Assembly (NCBI GenBank): GCA_009668205.1
Contig: WJYM01000001.1
Coordinates: 186,001-250,000 of the forward strand
Source: Enterobacteriaceae bacterium RIT691
Lineage (GTDB): Bacteria; Pseudomonadota; Gammaproteobacteria; Enterobacterales; Enterobacteriaceae
Direction of reading: 5' to 3'
DNA length: 64,000 nt
Shown here: positions 8,795 to 17,973 of the stretch, piece after piece
Layout: every line of letters starts with the position of its first letter
How positions within the stretch are numbered: the first letter of the stretch is position 1
The notes under the pieces: model-generated
Databases searched by the model: none
The model's input: the letters and a program-made list of their open reading frames with translations, nothing else
What the model was told of the DNA's origin: nothing
Translations under genes and position numbers: made by a program

Positions 8795-9012
8795 AATTAT
8801 ATTTAGGCCATTTTCTAAATGTCATAATAAAATACTTTATTGGCGACATTATTAATTTATTTTCATTCCTCGCACTCATAATAGGAGCATTTACTATTGC
8901 TTCAAATATTGATGATGCAGGAACTGTGATGAAATTAATCGCAATATTATTTTTAGTAATATTGGTTGTTTCTGGCTACATATCATATTTATGTCACAAG
9001 AAAAAAGGATGA
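8791..9012 (+). CDS. 73-aa two-helix membrane protein, copy 1; candidate immunity protein
   Basis: 73 residues with two predicted transmembrane helices (about 15-38 and 46-67) and a basic end HKKKG. It overlaps the preceding gene by four bases (ATGA), so the two are translated together. The counterpart at 10405-10626 has the same length and ends RKKG, but is visibly less similar (about 40 % by eye) than the neighbouring larger proteins are to each other. An inner-membrane immunity protein against a pore-forming or membrane-active effector is the leading guess; no family is recognised. Confidence 0.7.
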   Translation: MKLYLGHFLNVIIKYFIGDIINLFSFLALIIGAFTIASNIDDAGTVMKLIAILFLVILVVSGYISYLCHKKKG

Positions 9013-9015
9013 ATA

Positions 9016-9171
9016 ATGTCTATACCAGCTCACATGTGGCTTCAAGACGAAACTGGATCTCCTGTTGTTGATGAATGCATAACAAGTCGGGACGATTCGG
9101 CTAGCGCGCAGATTAATGAAATGTGCTCCCGTTATCCTGATAGTCCATACATTTTCCCCGTTGTGCGTTAG
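9016..9171 (+). pseudogene. Truncated hcp fused to integrase remnant (chimeric 51-codon frame)
   Basis: Starts MSIPAHMWLQDETGSPV, nearly identical at DNA level to the start of the intact hcp at 10630. After about 22 Hcp codons the homology stops and the frame runs into SAQINEMCSRYPDSPYIFPVVR of integrase remnant 2, ending at TAG 9169-9171. The Hcp beta-barrel is lost, so it cannot form tube rings. It marks the junction between module copies. Confidence 0.8.
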
Positions 9172-9482
9172 GAGGAAAAGCAAGCAAGATATTCAGCAAA
9201 GGTCTGGATTGGAACGCTTAAACCGTCCTCCTCAATTCCCACGTCGTTCATGTCCAGCAATACGCTTAGTAAAAGTATTTTTCGCTATCGTGATCGATCA
9301 GGAATGAGATCATTTACTGCTCACGATTTTCATCGCACGTTTACGACATTAGGGCAGATTAGCGGTCTAAAGAGATCCGTGACCGCATTCAGAACAATAG
9401 ACAGAATCACATATCGTCAAAACATTATGACCGCTATGATTATTTTGAGGGTGTAATGACTTGGGGAAATAAAGCATTATAA
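9100..9482 (+). pseudogene. Tyrosine integrase remnant, copy 2
   Basis: Clearly duplicate of 7506-7914 at DNA level. Readable pieces are AQINEMCSRYPDSPYIFPVVR, SSNTLSKSIFRYRDRSGMRSFTAHDFHRTFTTLG, then after a frame change KEIRDRIQNNRQNHISSKHYDRYDYFEG with the catalytic tyrosine, ending TAA 9480-9482. In this copy the HxxR box reads HDFH, so each copy has lost a different residue of it. Small indels (for example GGAGGAAAG versus GGAGGAAAAG) separate the copies, showing independent decay. Confidence 0.75.
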
Positions 9483-9676
9483 CCATTAGTGAAAAAATAA
9501 ATTTTAAACCTCACGATATATAACATGAATAGATAAAAACCAACCATCCAGTAAATGAATGCATAGGGCTTTTTTTTGTCATGTGCACTATTCAGGCATT
9601 GTAAAATGTGAAGGTGGTCACAATGTTTTCCCTGAATGAATTGAATGATAAGCTTTTAAGTGAAACAAGGTGTTTT

Positions 9677-10408
9677 ATGTTTTATAACAAAATGATTATG
9701 AATAAAATAGGTACAGATGGACATTTGGCAGCTAGACTTGATCAAGCCTTCGCGGGGGTCAAAGATAATTTCCTGGAATCTCTGAACAGCTTGAATGATG
9801 GGGTTGAACGTATAGCCTATTATACATCTTGCATGACGGATAATTATCAGGACGTTTGTAACAAATTAAAAGAAGAAGACAAAAGATTTGTTTTAGGATT
9901 ATTTCATTTAGTGAAGGATACTGACGTAATATTCCATATGATTTATCTTTATATAAAGGTTCTATTAAATACCAGAAGTAATCAGCATAAGAAAAGCATA
10001 TTAGAAAGAGTAGTTCCAATAGCAACTAACTATTCAGCAGGGCAAGCATCTGATGCAGCCCTTATGTATGCCGTAACAAAATCTATATGTTTATATTGGA
10101 GAACTGATGCATCAGTGAAAAGCGCACTTGACTTAGGAGTGGATAGCTCATTTGGTAAATCAGTAGCTAAACGAGTTACTATAGTAACGATCGCGTTAAG
10201 TATGGCTGGAACGCTGAAACATTCTGCCGATAGTGCAGAGAATTTAAAAATATTGTGCCCCCAGTTTTATAATGCACTATATGACGAAACTCTGGAAATG
10301 ATGTATTTTTTGATAGAGCCAATAATAAAAAACAATGGCTACCTCAATATTAATACAGCGTCTGACGAGCAAATAGCGGCTACTCTCAAGAGAATGTTAA
10401 AGTCATGA
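9677..10408 (+). CDS. Unknown helical protein, copy 2; candidate type VI effector
   Basis: 243 residues from the ATG at 9677, which aligns with the start of copy 1 and follows AAGG. In-frame starts at 9623 (after GAAGGTGG) or 9608 would add up to 23 residues and cannot be excluded. Family unknown. Relative to copy 1 there is a short insertion near residue 155 (around DLGVDSSFG) and changes are spread along the chain while the C-terminal third (CPQF, LYDETLEMMYFLIEPII, TASDE-IAATL) is nearly invariant. It overlaps the small membrane protein gene by four bases and is followed by a complete Hcp gene, so this copy of the module is probably functional. Confidence 0.75.
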   Translation: MFYNKMIMNKIGTDGHLAARLDQAFAGVKDNFLESLNSLNDGVERIAYYTSCMTDNYQDVCNKLKEEDKRFVLGLFHLVKDTDVIFHMIYLYIKVLLNTRSNQHKKSILERVVPIATNYSAGQASDAALMYAVTKSICLYWRTDASVKSALDLGVDSSFGKSVAKRVTIVTIALSMAGTLKHSADSAENLKILCPQFYNALYDETLEMMYFLIEPIIKNNGYLNINTASDEQIAATLKRMLKS

Positions 10409-10626
10409 TTTATATTTTAAAACGCGCGGGGGAGATTCTACTTGAATATTTCATTGCCGATATAATAAATTTATTTGTTTTCATTGTATTTGCTATTTTG
10501 GCAGGTGTGATTTTAGTGTATGTAGATAACGCAAAATTTGCATATGGCCTTATAGGCACTCTATTTATATTAACTTTTATTATTGCTGTATACCTAACAT
10601 ATTTATATCACAGGAAAAAAGGATGA
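10405..10626 (+). CDS. 73-aa two-helix membrane protein, copy 2; candidate immunity protein
   Basis: 73 residues, two hydrophobic helices (about 17-38 and 45-67) and a basic tail YHRKKG. It overlaps the upstream gene by ATGA and lies three bases before hcp, whose ribosome site (AAAGGA) sits over its last codons. The conserved patch YFI-DIINLF near residues 15-24 is shared with copy 1 while the helices diverge. That pattern fits a specificity-determining immunity protein. No known family recognised. Confidence 0.7.
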   Translation: MIYILKRAGEILLEYFIADIINLFVFIVFAILAGVILVYVDNAKFAYGLIGTLFILTFIIAVYLTYLYHRKKG

Positions 10627-10629
10627 ATT

Positions 10630-11109
10630 ATGTCTATACCAGCTCACATGTGGCTTCAAGACGAAAATGGATCTCCTGTTGTTGGAGAATGCATTATGCC
10701 AAAGCGATTAGGTTCTACTGAATTGAAATCATTTCATCACTCAATTTGGATTCCAACTGATCACAATACGGGAAAATTAACAGGAACAAGACTACATTCC
10801 CCTATCACATTAGAAAAGGAAATGGATCGAATATCACCGTACCTGGCACGTGCAGTGTGCCAAGGAAAAATATTTAAACAAGCACTAATCAAGATGTACA
10901 AAATTAATGACGCGGGTATTGAATATGAATATTACAACATTCAAATCGACAATGTGAAAGTGACAAGGGTCTCACCTGTGCTATTTCCCTTAGGAGTGGC
11001 TAGCGCCCATCTTGAGGAAATAGAATTGCGTTATGAATCAATAAGCTGGAAATATGTTGAAGGCAACATCATATCGAAAGATAGCTGGAATGAAAGAGCA
11101 TCAGCTTAG
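10630..11109 (+). CDS. hcp: Hcp family type VI secretion tube protein
   Basis: 159 residues, the usual length of enterobacterial Hcp1 proteins. Recognisable family positions: SIPAHMWLQDENG at the start, the IPTDHNTGKLTGTRLHSPI strand-loop, YLARAVCQGK, the ELRYESISWKY strand, and the end DSWNERASA. Hcp forms hexameric rings stacked into the T6SS tube and binds small effectors in its lumen. No other T6SS structural gene lies in the window, so this is an orphan hcp expected to load into an apparatus encoded elsewhere. It is the last gene of the three-gene unit and is followed by a terminator. Confidence 0.92.
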   Translation: MSIPAHMWLQDENGSPVVGECIMPKRLGSTELKSFHHSIWIPTDHNTGKLTGTRLHSPITLEKEMDRISPYLARAVCQGKIFKQALIKMYKINDAGIEYEYYNIQIDNVKVTRVSPVLFPLGVASAHLEEIELRYESISWKYVEGNIISKDSWNERASA

Positions 11110-11156
11110 TAGTAAATAATGCGAAAAAATCAATGAGTTGAGAACGCGAGAACACT

Positions 11157-11186
11157 AAAACGGCAACCCTATAGTTGCCGTTTTGC
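11157..11186 (+). terminator. Intrinsic terminator after hcp
   Basis: Perfect 11-bp arms AAAACGGCAAC and GTTGCCGTTTT with a 6-base loop, then GCTTTT. The 40-base stretch 11157-11196 nearly repeats the topB terminator and last topB codons at 11253-11292. Confidence 0.85.
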
Positions 11187-11200
11187 TTTTACCTTGTGCG

Positions 11201-11242
11201 GCCTGATGCCCTCACCCCGGCCCTCTCCCACAAGGAGAGGGA
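11201..11242. repeat. Dispersed enterobacterial palindromic repeat at the right edge of the island
   Basis: Contains CCCTCTCCCACAAGGAGAGGG, with arms CCCTCTCC and GGAGAGGG. The left part matches 7313-7342. It sits between two copies of the terminator sequence. Confidence 0.55.
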
Positions 11243-11252
11243 GCACACATTA

Positions 11253-11280
11253 AAAACGGCAACCCAAAGGTTACCGTTTT
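11253..11280 (-). terminator. topB terminator
   Basis: Arms AAAACGGCAACC and GGTTACCGTTTT (one mismatch). For topB on the minus strand the left A-run gives the U-tract. It lies 5 bases past the topB stop. Confidence 0.8.
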
Positions 11281-11284
11281 GCTT

Positions 11285-13219
11285 TTACCTTGCCTCAGGC
11301 GCTGCAGGCTTTTTCTTCCGCGTCTTACTGAACGTTTTCTTCTTCGGCTGCTCGCCGCCCGGCGCGACCAGACCGCGGAATTGCCTCACCGGAGTGCTGC
11401 GTGCCTGCTGGATTAAATCAAAGAGCGTTCCGACCAGCGGCTGCATAAAGTCCTGATAGCGACACTGCTTTTCGCTGATTTGCGTCAGTACTGATTCCCA
11501 ATGTGCCGTCATATCCGGCCGCCCGGCCATTTCCGGTAGCGAATGGATCAGCGCGCGCCCTGCTTCCGAGGAGTGAATGTAACGCCCTTTCTTGGTCAGG
11601 AAACCGCGTTTGAACAGCAGTTCGATAATCCCGGCGCGCGTTGCCTCGGTGCCCAGACCGTCGGTGGCACGCAGGATTTTCTTCAGATCTTTATCCTGCA
11701 CGAAACGTGCGATCCCGGTCATCGCCGACAGCAGCGTGGCATCGGTAAAGTGGCGCGGCGGTTGAGTCTGGCGTTCGATCACTTCGCCTTTTTCGCACAG
11801 CAGCTCATCGGCTTTTGCCACCACCGGCAACGGCGTGCCGTCGTTCTCTTCGTCTCTCTCTTTGTTGCCGAGCAGAGTTCGCCAGCCCGCTTCCGCAAGG
11901 AAACGCGCCTTGGCGACAAATTTACCGTTGGCAATATCCAGATCGATCTGGCATTTGCGGAACACCGCATCCGGACAGAACTGCATCAGGTACTGACGGG
12001 CCACCAGCTCGTACACTTTTGCTTCGTTATCCGTCAGCTTTACTGAAGCGCTACGGGCGGTAGGAATGATCGCGTGGTGCGCATCCACCTTCTTATCATC
12101 CCAACAGCGGTTGCGAATGTCAGGATTCACCACCGGCTGCGGTAACAGGCCTGACGCATGCACGCCGATCGCGTTAAGTACCGCATGACGCCCGGCAAAA
12201 TGTTCATCCGGCAGATAGCGGCTGTCGGAACGCGGGTAGGTGATAAGCTTGTGGGTTTCGTACAGTTTCTGGCAGATATCCAGCACATTCTGCGCGCTGA
12301 AGCCGAAGCGTTTTGCCGCTTCAATCTGCAGGGCTGAAAGCGAAAACGGCAGCGGCGCGGGTTCTGAATCCCGTTTATCGTTATACGCGGTAACGATGGC
12401 GGGCTGTCCGGCAATGCGTGCAACGACGTGATCCGCAAGCTGACGGTGCAGTAAACGCCCTTCCTCATCCTGATACGGTTCGCAGGCCTCGCTGGGCTGC
12501 CAGGTCGCCGTGAAGCGTTCATCGGCAGGGGTGACGATATGCGCTTTCACATCGAAGAAATCTTTGGCAACGAAGTTTTCGATCTCTTCGTCACGCCGCA
12601 CGACCAATCCTAAAACAGGGGTTTGCACTCGCCCGACGGACAACACGCCCTGATAGCCCGCATTGCGGCCCAGCAGCGTGTACGCGCGGGTCATGTTAAT
12701 GCCATACAGCCAGTCGGCACGCGCACGCGCCAACGCCGATACGCACAGCGGGATAAATTCACTGTTGGAACGCAGACGTGAAATGGCACGCTCCACCGCC
12801 TGCGGGTTGAGATCGTTTATCAGGCAGCGCTGAACCTGCTGGCGCTTTTCCGCCGGCAGTTCCAGATAATCTAACACTTCGTCCACCAGCAGCTGCCCTT
12901 CCCTGTCCGGGTCACCTGCGTGAATCACTTCGGTAGCATCGACGAGCAGACGTTTGATCGCGTTTAACTGTTTGGTCACCGATGGCCGCGGTTGCAGCCG
13001 CCATTTTTCCGGGACAATCGGCAAGTCCATCAGGTTCCAGCGCGCATAGCGGCTGTCGTAAACATCCGGCTGCGCCTGTTCCAGTAAGTGACCAATACAC
13101 CAGGTGACCACCTGGCCGTTACCACATTCGATATAGCCGTCGCCTCTGCGATGCGGTTTAGGCAGCACATCGGCGATGGCACGAGCCAGGCTCGGTTTTT
13201 CCGCGATAAACAAACGCAT
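11285..13219 (-). CDS. topB: DNA topoisomerase III
   Basis: 644 residues, a type IA topoisomerase that decatenates replication intermediates. The N-terminal TOPRIM domain ([19 protein letters not shown]; acidic motif [12 protein letters not shown] near residue 100) and the active-site region [13 protein letters not shown] with the catalytic tyrosine near 328 are both clear. The C-terminus is basic ([13 protein letters not shown]), as in the family, slightly shorter than the 653 of E. coli. It starts 4 bases after the selD stop, so selD-topB is an operon. Confidence 0.96.
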   Translation of the reverse strand: MRLFIAEKPSLARAIADVLPKPHRRGDGYIECGNGQVVTWCIGHLLEQAQPDVYDSRYARWNLMDLPIVPEKWRLQPRPSVTKQLNAIKRLLVDATEVIHAGDPDREGQLLVDEVLDYLELPAEKRQQVQRCLINDLNPQAVERAISRLRSNSEFIPLCVSALARARADWLYGINMTRAYTLLGRNAGYQGVLSVGRVQTPVLGLVVRRDEEIENFVAKDFFDVKAHIVTPADERFTATWQPSEACEPYQDEEGRLLHRQLADHVVARIAGQPAIVTAYNDKRDSEPAPLPFSLSALQIEAAKRFGFSAQNVLDICQKLYETHKLITYPRSDSRYLPDEHFAGRHAVLNAIGVHASGLLPQPVVNPDIRNRCWDDKKVDAHHAIIPTARSASVKLTDNEAKVYELVARQYLMQFCPDAVFRKCQIDLDIANGKFVAKARFLAEAGWRTLLGNKERDEENDGTPLPVVAKADELLCEKGEVIERQTQPPRHFTDATLLSAMTGIARFVQDKDLKKILRATDGLGTEATRAGIIELLFKRGFLTKKGRYIHSSEAGRALIHSLPEMAGRPDMTAHWESVLTQISEKQCRYQDFMQPLVGTLFDLIQQARSTPVRQFRGLVAPGGEQPKKKTFSKTRKKKPAAPEAR

Positions 13220-13223
13220 GGGG

Positions 13224-14267
13224 TTAGCGGATCTCGATCATCGGACGGCCGCCACGCGCCGTTACCAGCTCGCCAATGGCAGTGAGTTCAATACCATATT
13301 CCGCCGCAGTGGCTTTGGTTTCGTTCTCGGCATCTGGCATAACCGCCAACAGAAGGCCACCTGAGGTTTGCGGATCGCACAGCAGATCGCGCCATTCTTG
13401 CGGCATTTCGCCCATCAGATGCCCGTAGCTGGCGAAGTTACGCGACGTCCCGCCCGGGACCGCACCCTGCGCGATGTACTCTTCCACCCCGGGCAGTTTC
13501 GGCACATCGGCAAAATGCACCCGTGCCTGTACGCCTGCCCCCTGACACATTTCGCTCAAATGCCCCAGCAGACCAAAACCGGTGACGTCCGTCATCGCTT
13601 TGATGCCGTCGATGTTGGCAAAAGCCGCACCCGCGATATTCATCTGACACATGATTTCCGTTGCCAGCCCCTGATGTTCAGGCTTCAGCAGCGATTTCTT
13701 TTCTGCGGTCGTTAACACCCCAATCCCCAGCGGCTTGGTCAGATAAAGCTGACAACCGGCCTGTGCGGTGCTGTTTTTCTTCACCCGCTCAGTCGGTACC
13801 ACGCCGGTGACGGCCAGACCAAAAATCGGCTCGGGCGCATCAATCGAGTGCCCACCCGCCAGGGCAATGCCCGCCTGCTGACAGGCAAAACGTCCGCCCT
13901 CAATCACCTCACGGGCAATTTCAGGCGCCAGGGTGTTAATCGGCCAGCCGAGGATCGCAATCGCCATAATCGGCTTGCCGCCCATCGCAAAGATATCACT
14001 GATGGCGTTGGTCGCCGCAATGCGCCCGAAATCAAACGGGTTATCGACGATTGGCATGAAGAAATCGGTGGTGCTGATTATCGAGGTGCCGTTACCCAAA
14101 TCGTAAACGGCCGCATCATCGCGGGTTTCGTTACCGACAAGCAGGTTCGGGTCGACAAACTTCGCCTGCTCGCTGTGCAGAATGGTTTCCAACACTTTAG
14201 GGGAAATTTTACAACCGCAACCGGCTCCGTGGCTGTATTGCGTCAAACGAATGGCTTGCTCGCTCAT
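13224..14267 (-). CDS. selD: Selenophosphate synthase
   Basis: 347 residues, same as E. coli. It makes selenophosphate from selenide and ATP for selenocysteine tRNA and 2-selenouridine. The catalytic Cys17-x2-Lys20 segment HGAGCGCK is present, with Cys rather than Sec. The start at 14267 is chosen because AGGAG lies six bases upstream; an ATG two codons earlier overlaps that ribosome site. In E. coli the operon is ydjA-selD-topB; here ydjA is separated by a phosphatase gene on the other strand. Confidence 0.96.
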   Translation of the reverse strand: MSEQAIRLTQYSHGAGCGCKISPKVLETILHSEQAKFVDPNLLVGNETRDDAAVYDLGNGTSIISTTDFFMPIVDNPFDFGRIAATNAISDIFAMGGKPIMAIAILGWPINTLAPEIAREVIEGGRFACQQAGIALAGGHSIDAPEPIFGLAVTGVVPTERVKKNSTAQAGCQLYLTKPLGIGVLTTAEKKSLLKPEHQGLATEIMCQMNIAGAAFANIDGIKAMTDVTGFGLLGHLSEMCQGAGVQARVHFADVPKLPGVEEYIAQGAVPGGTSRNFASYGHLMGEMPQEWRDLLCDPQTSGGLLLAVMPDAENETKATAAEYGIELTAIGELVTARGGRPMIEIR

Positions 14268-14522
14268 GGACATCTCCTGTCATTGCAATCCCACTATGTT
14301 AGCGCCCATTTGCCGGGGTGATAAGTACGACAATCTGAAATCGCGCTCTGTTGCTCACATTCCGCGCAATCCCCGCGCCGGGAAGCGCGGAGGATCCTGC
14401 CATAAATCATTCATGAAACTAATGTATCGCCGATTTTTGCGAGCCACCGCACCTTTTTGTGTCGCCATTTATGACAGAAATATGACCGCTACTCTGGACG
14501 AAAATATCAAAAGGAAATATCA

Positions 14523-15272
14523 ATGAAAAAAAGTCTTCTGGCATTTTGTGTTGCTGGTCTGTTTTCCGTTAACGCTTTTGCGCTGGTTCCCTCTGGCAAT
14601 GACGCCACCACCAAACCCAATCTCTACTACCTGACAAACGCCCAGGCCATCGACAGCCTGGCCCTGCTGCCGCCACCGCCAGAAGTGGGCAGTATTGCGT
14701 TTCTGAACGATCAGGCGATGTACGAGCAGGGTCGTCTGCTGCGCTCCACCGAGCGAGGCAAGCAGGCGGCGGAAGATGCCAACCTGAGCAGCGGCGGCGT
14801 GGCGAATGCCTTCTCGGGGGCTTTTGGTTCCGCCATTACCGAGAAAGACAGTCCGGAACTGCACAAGCTGTTGACCAATATGATTGAAGATGCAGGCGAT
14901 CTGGCCACCCGTTCGGCAAAACAAAAATACATGCGCGTGCGCCCGTTTGCGTTTTACGGCGTAGCGACGTGCAACACCAAAGAGCAGAACGAACTGGCGA
15001 AGAATGGCTCCTATCCGTCCGGGCATACGTCAATCGGTTGGGCCACCGCGTTGGTACTGGCTGAAATTAACCCTGCTCGTCAGAATGAAATCCTGAAGCG
15101 GGGTTACGACCTGGGTGAGAGCCGTGTGATTTGTGGCTATCACTGGCAGAGTGATGTCGATGCGGCACGCATCGTCGGCTCCGCCGTGGTGGCGACGCTG
15201 CATACCAACCCGGCTTTCCAGCAGCAGTTGCAGAAAGCCAAAGACGAGTTTGCGAAAGCTCAGAAGTCATAA
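14523..15272 (+). CDS. phoC: Class A nonspecific acid phosphatase (PhoC/PhoN type)
   Basis: 249 residues with a Sec signal peptide ([22 protein letters not shown]), so periplasmic. The vanadium-haloperoxidase-type phosphatase signature is complete: KYMRVRPF (K-x6-RP), SYPSGHTS (PSGH) and [14 protein letters not shown] (SR-x5-H-x3-D with catalytic His). Close by eye to Morganella PhoC. Such enzymes release phosphate from many organic monoesters and some act as phosphotransferases. It sits between selD and ydjA on the opposite strand with its own RBS (AAGGAAA) and a 250-base upstream region, suggesting an insertion into the old operon. Confidence 0.93.
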   Translation: MKKSLLAFCVAGLFSVNAFALVPSGNDATTKPNLYYLTNAQAIDSLALLPPPPEVGSIAFLNDQAMYEQGRLLRSTERGKQAAEDANLSSGGVANAFSGAFGSAITEKDSPELHKLLTNMIEDAGDLATRSAKQKYMRVRPFAFYGVATCNTKEQNELAKNGSYPSGHTSIGWATALVLAEINPARQNEILKRGYDLGESRVICGYHWQSDVDAARIVGSAVVATLHTNPAFQQQLQKAKDEFAKAQKS

Positions 15273-15277
15273 GGGAA

Positions 15278-15345
15278 ATTGCCCGGCGGCACGTCGTTTG
15301 CCGGGCCTACCTGGGACGTAGGTCGGGTAAACGACGTGTCACCCG
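15278..15345. repeat. REP-like palindromes after phoC
   Basis: First hairpin GCCCGGCGGCACGTCGTTTGCC..GGGC, then an inverted pair GTCGGGTAAACGACG / GTGTCACCCGAC. Typical BIME-style sequence between convergent genes; may double as a transcription stop for both phoC and ydjA. Confidence 0.6.
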
Positions 15346-15353
15346 ACAGATTT

Positions 15354-15905
15354 TTAAAAACGCACCACAAATGGCGACGTATCCGGTACAGAAATGCTCG
15401 CAGACGCTTTCAATTGCGGCGTGCCCAGATACAGGAAGCCGACAATTTTGTCCTGATCGCGGCAATGTAAACCATCGCGCACCACCGGGCTTTCCGTTAA
15501 CGCACCGCTGCGCCAGATACCGTTAAAGCCCTGCGCAACCGCCGCCATTTGCATTGCCATCACAGCGCAACCCGCCGACATTTCCTGTTCCCACTGCGGT
15601 ACCTTCGGGTGATCCTGGCATTTTGCCACCACCGCGATGATCAGTGGCGCACGGAACGGTGCACTGCGGGCTTTTTCAACCGCTTTCTCATCCTGGCCCG
15701 CGCTGACGGCGCCCTGCTCCAGCAGTTGGCTGAAACGCTCGCGGCCTTCGCCTTCAATAACAAAAAATTGCCACGGCTGCAGCGTGCCGTGATCCGGCGC
15801 GCGCAGGCCCGCACGCAGAATGTTTTCGAGCTGCTCGCCCTGTGGCGCAGGTTCAGCCAGACGAGACGCGCTGCGGCGATTGATCAACAGTTCAAGTGCA
15901 TCCAT
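15354..15905 (-). CDS. ydjA: YdjA, nitroreductase family flavoprotein
   Basis: 183 residues, same as E. coli YdjA. A minimal FMN-dependent nitroreductase: N-terminal FMN-binding [12 protein letters not shown], central [12 protein letters not shown], and the glycine-rich GFLYLGTP near the end. The natural electron acceptor is unknown. A good AGGAG precedes the ATG. The gene is normally cotranscribed with selD; here phoC lies between them. Confidence 0.92.
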   Translation of the reverse strand: MDALELLINRRSASRLAEPAPQGEQLENILRAGLRAPDHGTLQPWQFFVIEGEGRERFSQLLEQGAVSAGQDEKAVEKARSAPFRAPLIIAVVAKCQDHPKVPQWEQEMSAGCAVMAMQMAAVAQGFNGIWRSGALTESPVVRDGLHCRDQDKIVGFLYLGTPQLKASASISVPDTSPFVVRF

Positions 15906-16068
15906 TTCTTTACTCCTGTAAAAGGGATTTTCACAAAATTAACATGCCAGCAGATTTTGTTACAGCGCAGGAGGCGATTCCTGCTGACAACCGACGGCGG
16001 TGTCTTTAGGATAGCCACACGTCGCGCCTGTGCGGGCGGCCTTCACTTCATTCAGGCAGGGAGAAAAC

Positions 16069-17922
16069 ATGCGAACCCTTTGGCGAATCATTGCCGGATT
16101 CTTTAAATGGACATGGCGTCTGTTGAACTTCATCCGTGAACTGGTGCTGAACCTGTTCTTTATTTTACTGGTGCTGGTAGGCGTCGGTATCTGGATGCAG
16201 CTCAGCAGCAACACGACGGAAAGCGCAGGCCGCGGTGCGTTGTTGATGGATTTAACGGGCGTGGTCGTGGATAAGCCATCCACCAGCAGTAAATTCAGCG
16301 CTATTGGCCGCCAGCTGTTGGGCGCCAGCTCCGATCGCCTGCAGGAAAATTCGCTGTTTGATATCGTCCAGACTATCCGTCAGGCCAAGGACGACCGCAA
16401 TATCACGGGCATTGTTCTGGACCTGAAAAACTTCGCCGGGGCCGATCAGCCGTCCATGCAGTACATCGGTAAAGCGCTGCGCGAATTCCGCGACAGCGGA
16501 AAACCGGTGTATGCGGTAGGCGATAACTACACCCAGGGTCAGTACTACCTCGCCAGTTTCGCTAACAAGGTTTATCTGTCACCGCAGGGCACCGTGGATC
16601 TGCACGGCTTTGCCACCAACGGTCTGTACTACAAATCACTGCTCGATAAACTGAAAGTCACTACCCACGTCTTCCGTGTCGGGACCTACAAGTCCGCCGT
16701 TGAGCCGTTCATTCGCGACGATATGTCGCCTGCAGCACGTGAAGCCGACAGCCGTTGGATTGGCGAACTGTGGCAGAACTACCTCAACACCGTGGCAGCC
16801 AACCGTCAGGTGACGGCAGAACAGATTTTCCCGGGCGCTCAGGGCATGCTCGACGGCCTGCGTAAAGCCGACGGCGATACCGCAAAATATGCGCTGGATA
16901 ACAAACTGGTCGACGTTCTCGCTTCCAATGCCGAGGTGGAAAAAGCGATGACCAAACAGTTTGGCTGGAGCAAAACCGAAAACAACTATCGCGCGGTCAG
17001 CTATTACGATTACAGCCGTAAAACGCCAGCCGATCAGGGTGGCAGCGTGGCGGTGATTTTCGCTAATGGCGCGATTGTCGATGGAGAAGAAACGCCGGGT
17101 AACGTCGGTGGCGATACCACAGCGTCGCAAATCCGCGATGCGCGTCTTGACTCGAAAGTGAAAGCCATTGTGCTGCGGGTCAACAGCCCTGGTGGTAGCG
17201 TCAGCGCCTCCGAGGTGATTCGCTCCGAACTGGCTGCGGCACGCGCTGCCGGTAAACCGGTGGTGGTGTCGATGGGTGGCATGGCCGCTTCGGGTGGCTA
17301 CTGGATTTCTACCCCAGCGGATTACATCGTGGCTAACGCCAGCACCCTGACCGGCTCCATTGGCATTTTCGGGGTGATTAACACCGTTGAAAACACGCTG
17401 GATTCTGTGGGCGTTCATACCGACGGCGTTTCCACCTCCCCGCTGGCAGACATCTCGATGACCAAAGCGCTGCCACAGGAAGTGCAGGACATGATGCAGC
17501 TCAGCATTGAGAGCGGCTATAAACGCTTTATCACGCTCGTCGCGCAGTCCCGTAAGAGCACGCCTGAACAGGTTGATAAGATTGCACAGGGCCACGTCTG
17601 GACCGGCCAGGATGCGAAAGCCAACGGTCTGGTCGACAGCCTCGGCGATTTCGATGACGCCGTTGCCAAAGCCGCTGAGCTCGCCAAACTCAAACAGTGG
17701 CACGTCGAGTACTACCAGGAAGAGCCTTCTTTCTTCAACATGGTTATCGACAGCCTGACCGGTTCGGTGCGGGCGTCGCTGCCAGAAGCGCTTCAGGCCT
17801 ATCTGCCTGCACCGCTGGTGACTGCTGCCAGCGCGGTGAAAGCCGAGGGCGATAAACTTGCCGCCTTCAACGATCCGCAGAACCGTTATGCGTTCTGCCT
17901 GACCTGCGCTAACATACGTTAA
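16069..17922 (+). CDS. sppA: Signal peptide peptidase SppA (protease IV)
   Basis: 617 residues. An N-terminal membrane anchor (about 20-46) is followed by two S49 peptidase repeats facing the periplasm. The catalytic lysine of the first half is in [10 protein letters not shown] and the serine of the second half in [11 protein letters not shown], the expected split dyad. It degrades cleaved signal peptides in the inner membrane. The ATG at 16069 after GGGAGAAAAC is chosen over one 13 codons upstream because it matches the family start MRTLWRII. A strong terminator follows. Confidence 0.95.
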   Translation: MRTLWRIIAGFFKWTWRLLNFIRELVLNLFFILLVLVGVGIWMQLSSNTTESAGRGALLMDLTGVVVDKPSTSSKFSAIGRQLLGASSDRLQENSLFDIVQTIRQAKDDRNITGIVLDLKNFAGADQPSMQYIGKALREFRDSGKPVYAVGDNYTQGQYYLASFANKVYLSPQGTVDLHGFATNGLYYKSLLDKLKVTTHVFRVGTYKSAVEPFIRDDMSPAAREADSRWIGELWQNYLNTVAANRQVTAEQIFPGAQGMLDGLRKADGDTAKYALDNKLVDVLASNAEVEKAMTKQFGWSKTENNYRAVSYYDYSRKTPADQGGSVAVIFANGAIVDGEETPGNVGGDTTASQIRDARLDSKVKAIVLRVNSPGGSVSASEVIRSELAAARAAGKPVVVSMGGMAASGGYWISTPADYIVANASTLTGSIGIFGVINTVENTLDSVGVHTDGVSTSPLADISMTKALPQEVQDMMQLSIESGYKRFITLVAQSRKSTPEQVDKIAQGHVWTGQDAKANGLVDSLGDFDDAVAKAAELAKLKQWHVEYYQEEPSFFNMVIDSLTGSVRASLPEALQAYLPAPLVTAASAVKAEGDKLAAFNDPQNRYAFCLTCANIR

Positions 17923-17927
17923 TCCTC

Positions 17928-17953
17928 ATCCCCTCTTCGGAGGGGATTTTTCT
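17928..17953 (+). terminator. sppA terminator
   Basis: Arms ATCCCCTC and GAGGGGAT with a TTCG tetraloop followed by TTTTCTTTCT. It lies 20 bases before ansA, so ansA probably has read-through or its own promoter. Confidence 0.9.
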
Positions 17954-17973
17954 TTCTGATTCAGTCACTCATC

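Noticed and set aside
7250-11200. Complete prophage or conjugative island in the AT-rich segment
   Set aside because: Only integrase fragments and the Hcp module are present; no structural, replication or transfer genes.
13224-14267. Selenocysteine in SelD itself
   Set aside because: The active-site codon is for Cys (GAGCGC in the HGAGCGCK motif) and there is no internal TGA.
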